Shown here in pieces: positions 46,066 to 54,646 of a DNA stretch of 64,000 nt (position 1 is the first letter of the stretch; the number at the start of each line of letters is the position of its first letter). The notes under the pieces are model-generated. The model was not told the origin of the DNA, did no database searches, and saw only the letters and a list, made by a program, of their open reading frames with translations. The translations under genes and the position numbers were made by a program. The stretch spans positions 2,666,001 to 2,730,000 of the forward strand of contig NZ_CP178208.1 in NCBI RefSeq assembly GCF_047219225.1, written 5' to 3'. The DNA is from IMCC45349 sp047219225. Its GTDB lineage: Bacteria; Bacteroidota; Bacteroidia; Flavobacteriales; Flavobacteriaceae.

Positions 46066-46938
46066 TTATTTTTCACGATGTTTCCATCGTTTATGAGTCC
46101 ATAAATAATATTCTGGAGCTTCATAAATTTGGTCTTCTACGCGTTTCATAAAAGCATCAGTGATTTCGTAGTCTTTAAATTCTTTTGCATTTTCTGCTAG
46201 CATTTCAAAAGTAGTTTCGTAGTACCCTCTTTTAATACGTTTTACTCTAAAGAAAATAACAGACATGTCTAGTCGTTTAGCAAGCATTTCAGCTCCTGTA
46301 TGAATAGGAACATTAATGCCCATAAATTCGTTCCAATGAAAGGCTTTTTTCTTTTTTGGAGATTGATCAGAGGCAAAACCATTTATGGTTAACTCACCAT
46401 TTCTACTAGCTCTAGTTAAAATGGGAATAGTTTCTTTTGTGGTTATTAAATGGCTATTGTATTTAGCACGAATACCTTTGATTAATTTATCAAAGTGTTT
46501 ATTTCTAATGCGTTTGTATATAGCGTATCCTTTATGGTTTATATAAGTTTGAAGAATGAAAATCCATTCCCAACTACCATAATGAGCACACATTAAAATA
46601 ATGCTTTTATTTTTCTTTTCTAATTCGTGAATGATGTCAAGGTTTTTAAACTGATAGCGTTTTTTCATTTCAGCTTCAGAAATAGTCATTGACTTAATCG
46701 ACTCCACCATCATATCACATAAATGATGATAAAATCTTTTCATTATTAATTTTTTTTCAACTTCTGACTTATTTGGGAAAACAAGATCAAGGTTTTCACG
46801 CACTACCTTTTTTCTATATCCAATAATTTGATATAGAAGGATATATAGACAATCTGAAAAGGCATAAAGCAATCTAAAAGGTAAAATTGAGATAATCCAT
46901 AAGAATGGATAAATGAGTATATAAGCAATTAGTTGCAT
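46066..46938 (-). CDS. LpxL/HtrB-like lysophospholipid acyltransferase
   Basis: A 290-residue inner-membrane acyltransferase with an N-terminal hydrophobic helix (about 1-22). The catalytic HX4E motif is HYGSWEW (about 118-124), and FASDQSPKKKKAFHWNEFMG follows with the conserved second block. The family adds secondary acyl chains to lipid A or acylates related lysolipids. The gene is divergent from the rhomboid gene and convergent with the aminotransferase gene (9 bases between stops). Confidence 0.88.
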   Translation of the reverse strand: MQLIAYILIYPFLWIISILPFRLLYAFSDCLYILLYQIIGYRKKVVRENLDLVFPNKSEVEKKLIMKRFYHHLCDMMVESIKSMTISEAEMKKRYQFKNLDIIHELEKKNKSIILMCAHYGSWEWIFILQTYINHKGYAIYKRIRNKHFDKLIKGIRAKYNSHLITTKETIPILTRASRNGELTINGFASDQSPKKKKAFHWNEFMGINVPIHTGAEMLAKRLDMSVIFFRVKRIKRGYYETTFEMLAENAKEFKDYEITDAFMKRVEDQIYEAPEYYLWTHKRWKHREK

Positions 46939-46971
46939 TAATAAGTTTAGTTTTGATGAGCAAATATATGT

Positions 46972-46979
46972 TATATTTG
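46972..46979 (+). promoter_or_regulatory. Candidate -7 box of the rhomboid gene
   Basis: TATATTTG lies 19 bases before the ATG at 46999. TTTTG at 46951-46955 gives a 16-base spacer, shorter than the usual 19-21, so the call is tentative. Confidence 0.4.
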
Positions 46980-46998
46980 GTTTTTACGTTTACACTTT

Positions 46999-47646
46999 AT
47001 GGATATAAATTTTATTACTTTAATTATTATTGGCGCAAATGTCGTTTTATCGTTAAAGGGATTTAATGATTTTTCTTTTTTTGAAAAAAACAAGTTTAAT
47101 ATAGGAGGAATACAAAGGGGAGAGCAGTCTAGAATGGTTTCTTCTGGTTTTTTGCATGTAGATATGCAGCATTTACTATTTAATATGATAACACTATTCT
47201 TTTTTGCTGGTGTTGTAATAGATTATTTAGGACAAACTAATTTTGCGATTATTTATTTTGGAAGTTTGATAGTGGGGAATTTATTATCCTACTATTTTCA
47301 CAAACATGAGTACCATTATAGTGCTGTTGGAGCAAGTGGTGCTGTAACTGGAATTTTGTATTCTGCTATTTTGTTAAATCCTGAAATGAGTTTATATATG
47401 TTTTTTGTACCTATTCCTATTCCTGCATATTTATTTGGTATAGGCTATTTATTATACTCAATATATGGAATGAAAAATAAAGTAGGTAATATTGGTCATG
47501 ATGCTCATTTCGGAGGTGCTATTGGAGGTTATGTGATTACATTGTTAATGGCTACATGGTTATTTGAAAAAAACTTAGCAATGGTTGCTTTATTAGCAGT
47601 GCCAATTGTTTTATTATTTGTAATGCGAAAAACTGGACATATATAA
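46999..47646 (+). CDS. Rhomboid-family intramembrane serine protease
   Basis: A 215-residue six-helix membrane protein. The catalytic dyad is visible: Ser113 in VGASGAVTG and His170 in HDAHFGGAIGG. His58 and Asn62 (QHLLFNM) of the oxyanion region are present. It cleaves membrane helices of unknown substrates. The gene ends in a strong hairpin shared with the convergent TlpA-like gene. Confidence 0.92.
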   Translation: MDINFITLIIIGANVVLSLKGFNDFSFFEKNKFNIGGIQRGEQSRMVSSGFLHVDMQHLLFNMITLFFFAGVVIDYLGQTNFAIIYFGSLIVGNLLSYYFHKHEYHYSAVGASGAVTGILYSAILLNPEMSLYMFFVPIPIPAYLFGIGYLLYSIYGMKNKVGNIGHDAHFGGAIGGYVITLLMATWLFEKNLAMVALLAVPIVLLFVMRKTGHI

Positions 47647-47650
47647 AATA

Positions 47651-47681
47651 AAAAAGCCTTCTGAACTACAGAAGGCTTTTT
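47651..47681. terminator. Bidirectional terminator
   Basis: A perfect stem AAAAAGCCTTCTG / CAGAAGGCTTTTT with a 5-base loop lies between the convergent rhomboid and TlpA-like genes, with A and T runs on both sides. Confidence 0.9.
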
Positions 47682-47698
47682 TGTTAAAGGAATATATA

Positions 47699-48847
47699 TT
47701 ATTTCAATAGTTCTTCAACTTTTTTTTCTAAAGCAGCACCTCGAAGTTTTTTAGCTACAATAGTTCCACTCTCGTCAAGTATAAAAGTAGCAGGGATAGA
47801 TCTTACGTTATACATTTTGGCTATAGGATCGCTCCAAAATTTTAAATTTGAAATGTTGTGCCAAGTAAGGTTATCATCTTCTATTGCTTTTATCCATCTA
47901 TTCTTTTGACCTTCTTTATCTAATGAAACACTAATAATCTCAAGTCCTTTGTCGTGATATTTTTCATAAAGTTTTACCACATTCGGATTTTCTCTTCTAC
48001 ATGGTTTACACCATGAAGCCCAAAAATCAATAATAGTAACTTTTCCTTTTATATCATTTAAAGCAATTTCTTTTCCATTTGGGTCAGGAGCACTAAAGTT
48101 AGGGGCTACTTTACCTATATCAGTATTTGCAACAGATTCTTTTTGTTTTATTGCTAACTCAATTTTTTTACTAATTACAAGATTGCTATTATTTTTATTA
48201 GCAACACCTTCAAGCCTTTGTAAACTTGATTTTACTTTAGAGATATTTGCATTTTTATCTGCAGCCATTCCTTCTAATAGAAGCAATGAAAAATCTGAGT
48301 CTGGATGCTCATCAATAAAAGTGTAGGCGAAATTGTTTAATTCGTCATTTAATTGTGTATTTTTCAGCCCTAACTCTTTAAGTAAAGATGTATCATTTTG
48401 TTGGCGTGCGCTTCTTATTTCAGCTCTTGTATTTTTAATGCTTTCTAACTTAGCGTTGTAATTACTCTTATATAAGTTAAATACATCATTATTATAGCCT
48501 CCAGCTATTTTAGATTTGTATATACTGTCTTTAAAAATTTCAATATTAGTTACTCCAGGCTCTAATACAAATGTAGCTTGACCATTTACTCCATTAATAG
48601 TTAATATACGTATAGCTGTACCATTAATTTCACCTTCAAATTTGAAAGACTCATTCATTACCATCGCAGTGTCTGTGATAGCCTGATTTCGTCCATCATT
48701 TTGTGATTTTAAATGAGCTCTAATGCCATTATATACACCTTTTGCAGTTACATTTACTTGATAGGTGCTAGAAGGAAGTGTTGATTCTTCTTTTTTACAA
48801 GAAAAAACCATTGTAAGAACTAGAATTAATAATGATATCTTTTTCAT
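47699..48847 (-). CDS. TlpA-like thioredoxin-fold lipoprotein with DUF4369-type N-terminus
   Basis: A 382-residue lipoprotein (lipobox VFSC, Cys17). The N-terminal half (about 28-230) is a DUF4369-like beta domain followed by helices. The C-terminal thioredoxin domain has the active site WASWCKPC with Cys280 and Cys283, plus the cis-Pro in RSIPATFILD. It probably reduces or guards periplasmic protein thiols. Single gene, divergent from mnmE. Confidence 0.9.
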   Translation of the reverse strand: MKKISLLILVLTMVFSCKKEESTLPSSTYQVNVTAKGVYNGIRAHLKSQNDGRNQAITDTAMVMNESFKFEGEINGTAIRILTINGVNGQATFVLEPGVTNIEIFKDSIYKSKIAGGYNNDVFNLYKSNYNAKLESIKNTRAEIRSARQQNDTSLLKELGLKNTQLNDELNNFAYTFIDEHPDSDFSLLLLEGMAADKNANISKVKSSLQRLEGVANKNNSNLVISKKIELAIKQKESVANTDIGKVAPNFSAPDPNGKEIALNDIKGKVTIIDFWASWCKPCRRENPNVVKLYEKYHDKGLEIISVSLDKEGQKNRWIKAIEDDNLTWHNISNLKFWSDPIAKMYNVRSIPATFILDESGTIVAKKLRGAALEKKVEELLK

Positions 48848-48954
48848 TTTATAAATTAGTTTGTTTAATACATAAGCAAAAATAAACTTTATAGGTAATT
48901 AAAAGAAATTAACTTGATAAATCCTTTATTGTATGTTACAATAAGCAATTTCAT

Positions 48955-48962
48955 TACTTTTG
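48955..48962 (+). promoter_or_regulatory. Candidate -7 box of mnmE
   Basis: TACTTTTG matches TAnnTTTG and lies 16 bases before the ATG. The nearest TTG (48929-48931) gives a spacer of 23 bases, slightly long. Confidence 0.45.
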
Positions 48963-48978
48963 CCTAAAATTTAATAAT

Positions 48979-50367
48979 ATGAACCATAAAGATAACATTA
49001 TTGCACTTGCAACTGCCTCTGGAGCTGGAGCTATTGCTGTTATTAGAATTTCTGGAAAAGATGTTATAACCTTGGGTGATAATTTATTTAAATCGGTTTC
49101 TGGTAAAAAGCTTATTAATCAAAAAACACATACCATTCATCTTGGTCATATTATTAAGGATAATAAAGAACTTGATGAGGTATTAGTTTCTGTTTTTAAA
49201 AATCCTAATTCATATACTGGAGAAAATGTAATAGAGATTTCATGTCATGGAAGTCCTTTTATTCAGCAAGAAATTATTCAGTTGTTTTTGCGTAATGGAT
49301 GTAGAGTAGCTAATCCAGGAGAGTTTACTTTAAGAGCTTTTTTGAATGGCAAGTTAGATTTAAGTCAAGCTGAAGCTGTTGCAGACTTAATAGCTAGTGA
49401 TAACGAAGCATCGCATCAAATAGCAATGCAACAAATGAGAGGTGGTTTTAGTAATGAGATTAAGTCTTTAAGAGATGAATTGTTAAATTTTGCTTCTTTG
49501 ATTGAGTTAGAGCTTGATTTTGCAGAAGAAGATGTAGAGTTTGCTAATCGAGATCAGTTTAGAGATTTAATAGAGAGAATTACTAAAGTATTAAAGCATT
49601 TAATAGATTCATTTGCTATTGGTAATGTAATTAAAAACGGAATCCCTGTGGCTATTGTTGGTGAGCCAAATGTTGGAAAATCAACATTATTGAATGCTTT
49701 ATTAAATGAAGAAAAAGCCATTGTAAGTGATATAGCAGGAACAACTCGAGATGCTATTGAAGATGAGTTAAATATAGGAGGCGTAGGGTTTAGATTTATT
49801 GATACAGCAGGAATTAGAGAAACTGAAGATGTTGTAGAGTCTATAGGAATTAAAAAGACTTTCGAAAAAATCACACAATCTCAAGTGGTGATTTATTTGT
49901 TTGATGCATCGCTTGTTACTTCAGAGAATATTGATGCTATTAATGTTGAAATTAGAAGTATTCAAAATAAGTTTCCTGATAAACCTTTAGTAGTAGTAGC
50001 TAATAAAATAGATAAGGCGGACAATAGTGTGATTGAGTCTGGATTTAAATATGATAATTTGTTATTGCTTTCTGCTAAGGAAAATATTGGAGTAGATGAT
50101 TTAAAAAACAAGCTTTTAACCTTTGTTAATACTGGTGCTTTACGAAATAACGAAACTATTATTACTAATTCTCGTCATTACGATTCTTTATTAAAAGCAC
50201 TAGAGGAAATCCAAAAAGTTCAACATGGTATGGACGCTAATTTATCAGGTGATTTATTAGCTATAGATATTCGTCAAGCTTTATATCATTTTGGTGAAAT
50301 TACAGGTGAAATTACTTCTGATGATTTACTAGGTAATATCTTTGCTAACTTTTGTATTGGGAAGTAA
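48979..50367 (+). CDS. mnmE: tRNA modification GTPase MnmE
   Basis: MnmE works with MnmG to form the 5-aminomethyl or carboxymethylaminomethyl group on wobble uridine 34. The 462-residue protein has the formyl-THF-binding N-terminus (ATASGAGAIAVIRISGKD), the helical domain, and the GTPase domain with GEPNVGKSTLLNALL, DTAGIRETEDVVE and NKID. The C-terminal FCIGK motif with the catalytic Cys is intact. An integrative element starts directly behind it, so mnmE is probably the integration target. Confidence 0.97.
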   Translation: MNHKDNIIALATASGAGAIAVIRISGKDVITLGDNLFKSVSGKKLINQKTHTIHLGHIIKDNKELDEVLVSVFKNPNSYTGENVIEISCHGSPFIQQEIIQLFLRNGCRVANPGEFTLRAFLNGKLDLSQAEAVADLIASDNEASHQIAMQQMRGGFSNEIKSLRDELLNFASLIELELDFAEEDVEFANRDQFRDLIERITKVLKHLIDSFAIGNVIKNGIPVAIVGEPNVGKSTLLNALLNEEKAIVSDIAGTTRDAIEDELNIGGVGFRFIDTAGIRETEDVVESIGIKKTFEKITQSQVVIYLFDASLVTSENIDAINVEIRSIQNKFPDKPLVVVANKIDKADNSVIESGFKYDNLLLLSAKENIGVDDLKNKLLTFVNTGALRNNETIITNSRHYDSLLKALEEIQKVQHGMDANLSGDLLAIDIRQALYHFGEITGEITSDDLLGNIFANFCIGK

Positions 50368-50373
50368 CTTACT

Positions 50374-50437
50374 TTCTTTTATTTGTTAATCCCTTGTTAT
50401 TGTTGACTTTATAGTGTTTTATCTTCTTTTATTTGTT
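50374..50437 (+). repeat. 14-bp direct repeats near the left end
   Basis: TTCTTTTATTTGTT occurs at 50374-50387 and again at 50424-50437, 50 bases apart, between mnmE and the first element gene. Related TTTGTTG words follow up to about 50515. Such repeats beside an att site are candidate integrase arm-binding sites. Confidence 0.5.
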
Positions 50438-50584
50438 GCTTATTTACTCTTTTTTGATTAAATTTGTTGTATATCTGTTGCCTTAAATACGGATTTGTTG
50501 CCCAAATCTGTTGGCGAAAATAAAGGCGAAATGATGCACCATAACGCACCACGTTGCACCATTACGCTACATAAAGCACCATTT

Positions 50585-50950
50585 ATGAGCAGTAATTTAT
50601 TCATTCCTAAAACTTGTAAGCATTGCGGTAATGCCTTCACAGCACGTACAACAGTTACTAAATACTGTGGCGATACTTGTGCAAAAAGAGCATATAAGGC
50701 ACGTAAGCGTAAAGAAAAAATCCAAGCTACTCTTACTGAAGATATGCAACAGCAAAAACAAGTTGTTGAAGTTCACAATCCTAATGCTGTAAATAACAAG
50801 GATTTTTTAAGCGTTACAGAAGCCTCACAACTTATTGGTGTGAGTAGATGGACCATTCAAAGAATGATTCAACAAGGACGTTTAAAAGCAGTTCCTTTTG
50901 GTAGAAAGCGTATTGTGGCCAGATGGCAAATAGAAAACCTCTTTAATTAA
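50585..50950 (+). CDS. Zinc-finger plus helix-turn-helix protein (excisionase-like)
   Basis: A 121-residue protein. The N-terminus has CKHCGNAF ... YCGDTCAKRAYKARKR, a CxxC...CxxxC zinc-finger-like segment. The C-terminal about 45 residues (FLSVTEASQLIGVSRWTIQR, then KAVPFGRKRIVARWQIENLF) are a MerR/excisionase-type HTH. It sits directly before the integrase gene (7-base gap), as expected for a recombination-direction factor or integrase regulator. The ATG at 50585 is preferred to an upstream ATG at 50495, which would add a low-complexity leader. Confidence 0.75.
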   Translation: MSSNLFIPKTCKHCGNAFTARTTVTKYCGDTCAKRAYKARKRKEKIQATLTEDMQQQKQVVEVHNPNAVNNKDFLSVTEASQLIGVSRWTIQRMIQQGRLKAVPFGRKRIVARWQIENLFN

Positions 50951-50957
50951 TTCCATT

Positions 50958-52052
50958 ATGAAAGTAACATTAAGACAACGCAAGAAAAACGACAAAATAA
51001 GCCTGTATTTAGATTACTATCATAAAGGTAAACGTAAAACCGAATACTTACGCTTATACCTTACACCAAATCCTAAAACCAAAACGGAAAGAGAGGTAAA
51101 CAGGAAAACGAAGCAACTTGCAGAAACTATTTGTGCACAACGACAGATTGAAATTCAAAACGGTATTTATGGCTTTCAAGATATTGAAAAGCTAAAAGGC
51201 AGTTTTATTACTTACATCACAGCTTTAGCAGAAAAGAAAAATACAAGCTCTGGCAATTATGGGAATTGGAATAGTATGCTAAAACATTTAAAAAAGTTTT
51301 GTCCAACTGATGTTAGTTTTCAAGATATAGACAAATCATTTGTTGAGCGTTTCAAAGAGTATTTAGATAAAGATGCAATAGGTAGAGCAGGTAAGCAATT
51401 GTCTCAAAATTCAAAATATTCATATTTCGGGAAATTTTCAGCAGCATTAAAACAGGCTGTAAAGGATGGTATATTAAAAGTAAATCCTGCAAATGGTGTT
51501 GAATACTTTAAACAAGGCGAACCTCAACGAGAATTTTTAACGCTTGATGAATTACAAAAGGCAGTTAATACAGAATGTGAACTACCTATTTTAAAAAATG
51601 CTTTTATTTTTTCAGCTTTAACCGGATTACGTTGGTCAGATATTGAAAAACTAATATGGTCAGAAATCCAGCACTCAAAAGAAATGGGATATTATATCCG
51701 ATTTAGACAAAAGAAAACTAAAGGTGTCGAAACCTTACCAATATCAGACCAAGCAAGAAATCTATTAGGAGAAAAAGGTAATCCAGATGATAAAGTATTT
51801 GATGGTTTGCATTATAGTGCCTGGTCTAACTTAAAGCTACAACAATGGATGATGAAAGCAGGTATTACTAAAAATATAACCTTCCATTGTGCGCGTCATA
51901 CCTACGCTACCTTACAATTAACTTTGGGTACAGACATATATACAGTATCAAAATTATTAGGTCATAAAGAGTTAAGAACTACACAGATATATGCAAAAGT
52001 AATTGACGATAAAAAGAAAGAAGCGGCTAACCGTATTCAACTGGATTTATAA
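50958..52052 (+). CDS. Tyrosine-type site-specific recombinase (integrase)
   Basis: A 364-residue integrase of the Bacteroidota type with a SAM-like core-binding domain (about 75-175). The catalytic set is Arg225 (TGLRWSDIE), a Lys around 253-255 (QKKTKG), His310 and Arg313 (HCARHTYAT), His336 (LGHKELRTTQ) and nucleophile Tyr345 (IYAKV). All are present, so it should be active. It presumably integrates the element at the 3' end of mnmE. Its stop overlaps the next ATG (TAATG). Confidence 0.95.
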   Translation: MKVTLRQRKKNDKISLYLDYYHKGKRKTEYLRLYLTPNPKTKTEREVNRKTKQLAETICAQRQIEIQNGIYGFQDIEKLKGSFITYITALAEKKNTSSGNYGNWNSMLKHLKKFCPTDVSFQDIDKSFVERFKEYLDKDAIGRAGKQLSQNSKYSYFGKFSAALKQAVKDGILKVNPANGVEYFKQGEPQREFLTLDELQKAVNTECELPILKNAFIFSALTGLRWSDIEKLIWSEIQHSKEMGYYIRFRQKKTKGVETLPISDQARNLLGEKGNPDDKVFDGLHYSAWSNLKLQQWMMKAGITKNITFHCARHTYATLQLTLGTDIYTVSKLLGHKELRTTQIYAKVIDDKKKEAANRIQLDL

Positions 52053-52999
52053 TGAAAGGAAGTATATTTTCAAGTTTGGTTTCTATAACCAATGGCTTAC
52101 ATAGAGATAATAGACAGGAAAAGGATTTTAAATTCCTATTGTCTGATTTTAAATTGAACCAAAAAGCTAATAACGCAGTTTTTAAAGTAACCTTTAAAAA
52201 GCCTTTAAATGCCAAAAAAGAATATTATCAAAAGCTAATATTTAATGAAACAGAAAATGCGGTAGCATCATTTGCGAAGGAATTTCCGAAAAATGCAACG
52301 ACACCAGAAAATAAATACAGCTATACCATTCTACTTAATAAATTTGATAAGTACTTAAATGACATTTCAACTTATATCAATAAAAGAGGAGTAACAGCAG
52401 ATTTAAATAATGATGACAATTATATTATAAACTACTTAAAAGCATCTGTAATAAGGTTGTATTCTGAACTACAAGAGCAATACGGACAGTTTTCGGAAAA
52501 TACAAAATTCTCTATTTCTGAAATTGCAGAAAAATACTTTAATGATGAAACTTTTGATGTTAGCTTAATAGAAAAGAACACCACTAAAAAAGTGGCTACC
52601 AAAACAATATCAAAACTTAAAAGCTTACCGAAAACCTCATTTGCGTTTAAAGGAAAAGATAAATCAAATCTTTTAAAAGTACTTGAACAGCTTCAAATTA
52701 AAATAGATTTATTAGAAAATAGAACGACTACAAAACAGCTGTTAGAGATTCTAACAACAGATGATTTTACTTCTTTAAGTTTTAATATTTATTTTGAAGC
52801 TAATACAACTGCAATTAGATACATCTTTGACAAACTAAAACCTCAATTTAAAAATTTAAAGTTATCCGAAATTGAAAGGTCTAATAAGTTTTATACTAAA
52901 AATGATTTTGAGTTAACTGCTCAAAATTTATCTTCAAGCAAGCAATATACTTTTAAAGAAAAAGAAACTATTGATAATATTTTCAAACAAATGCAATAA
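52052..52999 (+). CDS. Hypothetical protein coupled to the integrase
   Basis: I do not recognise this 315-residue, lysine- and asparagine-rich, mostly helical protein. It has no signal peptide or membrane helix. The ATG shares a base with the integrase stop codon, so it is translated with the integrase. Its position suggests a role in element maintenance or regulation, but no motif proves it. A 37-base double palindrome follows its stop codon. Confidence 0.6.
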   Translation: MKGSIFSSLVSITNGLHRDNRQEKDFKFLLSDFKLNQKANNAVFKVTFKKPLNAKKEYYQKLIFNETENAVASFAKEFPKNATTPENKYSYTILLNKFDKYLNDISTYINKRGVTADLNNDDNYIINYLKASVIRLYSELQEQYGQFSENTKFSISEIAEKYFNDETFDVSLIEKNTTKKVATKTISKLKSLPKTSFAFKGKDKSNLLKVLEQLQIKIDLLENRTTTKQLLEILTTDDFTSLSFNIYFEANTTAIRYIFDKLKPQFKNLKLSEIERSNKFYTKNDFELTAQNLSSSKQYTFKEKETIDNIFKQMQ

Positions 53000-53003
53000 A
53001 AAA

Positions 53004-53040
53004 CATTGAGAACATTGAGATTTCTCAATGTAATCTCAAT
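53004..53040. repeat. Nested palindrome with tandem CATTGAGA words
   Basis: CATTGAGA (53004-53011) and ACATTGAGA (53012-53020) are followed by TT and then TCTCAATGT (53023-53031) and TCTCAAT (53034-53040). The inner arms pair perfectly, and the outer copies can also pair. It lies between the integrase operon and the excisionase-like genes, and could be a regulator-binding site, terminator or origin element. No T-run follows, which speaks against a simple terminator. Confidence 0.55.
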
Positions 53041-53155
53041 ACTACCTAAAAATCTTCATTTTTTAAAAATCTACATTTTCAACCTTTGTCCTGTTCTTGA
53101 AAACCAAGAATGACATTTGGCCAGATGTCCTCATTTATTTAAAACAAAATAAACG

Positions 53156-53458
53156 ATGGACACAAATATCATCGAAAAGTTAGACCGCATTGAAAAACTC
53201 TTATTAGAGCAACAAACAATGCAAAAGCAAGTATTAAACTTTAATGAAACTTGCAAGTATTTAGAATTATCCCAATCGCACTTGTATAAACTTACAAGTA
53301 CGGGAACCATTCCACATTATAAACCTAATGGTAAAAAGATTTATTTCCAACGAGAAGAGTTAGACCATTGGTTACTGCGTAACCGTATGGACTCAAGAGA
53401 CGAAATTGAACAGCAAGCTGCCGATTACCTAATTAAGAAAGGAGCGGTGAAGTTATGA
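53156..53458 (+). CDS. Excisionase-family HTH protein
   Basis: A 100-residue protein. A short helical N-terminus (MDTNIIEKLDRIEKLLLEQQ) is followed by a HTH_17-type domain (LNFNETCKYLELSQSHLYKL, then IPHYKPNGKKIYFQREELD). These small proteins are typical of Bacteroidota conjugative and integrative elements and control excision or replication genes. It overlaps the next HTH gene by 4 bases (ATGA), so translation is coupled. Confidence 0.85.
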   Translation: MDTNIIEKLDRIEKLLLEQQTMQKQVLNFNETCKYLELSQSHLYKLTSTGTIPHYKPNGKKIYFQREELDHWLLRNRMDSRDEIEQQAADYLIKKGAVKL

Positions 53459-53751
53459 CTGAAATAATTGATTTAATCTTGGCGCTCTCACAAGATGTTA
53501 AGGACTTAAAAGCACGTATCGAATTGTTGCGACAATCGAGAGCAGAAGTATTAAAAGATACGTGGATAGACAATCAAGATGTATTGCAGACCTTACATAT
53601 TAGTAAGCGAACGCTACAAACTTTAAGAACCAATGGCACTTTGCCTTACAGCAAAGTAAAAGGTAAATTTTACTATAAAGTTGCTGACATAGAGCAATTG
53701 CTTCAAGACAACTACTACAACCATAATTTCAAGCGAGATGGAAATAAGTAG
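53455..53751 (+). CDS. HTH-domain protein of integrative elements
   Basis: A 98-residue protein with an N-terminal coiled-coil-like part (DVKDLKARIELLRQSRAEVL) and a HTH_17-like domain (WIDNQDVLQTLHISKRTLQT, then LPYSKVKGKFYYKVADIEQL). It is the second of a coupled HTH pair upstream of the VirE-N gene, overlapping it by 14 bases. The pair resembles the RteC-linked or Xis-like tandem regulators of Bacteroidota mobile elements. Confidence 0.82.
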   Translation: MTEIIDLILALSQDVKDLKARIELLRQSRAEVLKDTWIDNQDVLQTLHISKRTLQTLRTNGTLPYSKVKGKFYYKVADIEQLLQDNYYNHNFKRDGNK

Positions 53752-54646
53752 AGAAGCAATTTTAGACAAAACACATTATGGTTTAAAAATCTATGCCTAT
53801 GTGTTGAGGCAGTATTATCCTAATCAAACAGTCCTTTCTGTAAAAGGAAGGGACTGTGGGATAACTCGAAACCCTTTTAATGGTGGTAAAGAAACCTTAC
53901 GGATTTATATTGATGGTAATATAGCAACACATAGAGATACAGAATTAGAAGCTTTTAAAGGTGATGTATACGATTTTGCACAATACCATTTTAGAATAAC
54001 CGATGAAGAAGAATTATTCCAAAAGATAAATCAAGAGTTACATCTAAATTTAGAAGTCAAGGAAAAAGACGAATTGGAATGGCTTAATGAACCAGACGAT
54101 ACCTGGTATGCTAATTGTAGCTTTTTCAAAGCACCTGTTCGTAATGTATTTCCTGCGGAAACATTGCGACTGCATCAAATATTTGCATTAATCACAAGTG
54201 ATAAATACAAAAGGATTACTGAAGAATTAAGAGCAATTACCAATGTAAAAGAAGCACGTAAATTCAAAGCAAATCGCTTTGATTACGTAACACTTTCAGG
54301 AACATTTGAAAAACGAAGTGATAACAATTTGCTAAAGCATTCTAATCTATTAACGATTGATTTTGACCATTTAGAGAATTTACAAGAGTTAAGAACACAA
54401 CTCTTAAATGATGAATATTTTGAAACCGAAATGCTATTCATATCACCATCTGGTGATGGTTTAAAATGGATTATTAGAATAGATATTTCAGAAGTATCAC
54501 ATTCAGAATATTTCACAGCAGTAGCAAATTACATTAAACACAATTATAACATTGAGGTTGACCAGTCAGGTAAAGACGTTTCCAGAGCGTGTTTTTTACC
54601 ATATGACCCAACAGCCTTTCTACATAAAAGACATCAAGCATTATGA
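53738..54646 (+). CDS. VirE-N (BT4734/BF3469-like) primase-associated protein
   Basis: A 302-residue protein. The C-terminal part (about 130-300) has the VirE N-terminal/BT4734 signature: LTIDFDHLENLQELRTQLLN, LFISPSGDGLKWIIRID and a late RACFLPYDPTAFLHK. The N-terminal part (KGRDCGITRNPFNGGKETLR) resembles a degenerate CHC2-like primase zinc domain. Together with the next gene it forms the typical replication/primase module of Bacteroidota integrative elements. It overlaps that gene by 4 bases. Confidence 0.85.
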   Translation: MEISREAILDKTHYGLKIYAYVLRQYYPNQTVLSVKGRDCGITRNPFNGGKETLRIYIDGNIATHRDTELEAFKGDVYDFAQYHFRITDEEELFQKINQELHLNLEVKEKDELEWLNEPDDTWYANCSFFKAPVRNVFPAETLRLHQIFALITSDKYKRITEELRAITNVKEARKFKANRFDYVTLSGTFEKRSDNNLLKHSNLLTIDFDHLENLQELRTQLLNDEYFETEMLFISPSGDGLKWIIRIDISEVSHSEYFTAVANYIKHNYNIEVDQSGKDVSRACFLPYDPTAFLHKRHQAL

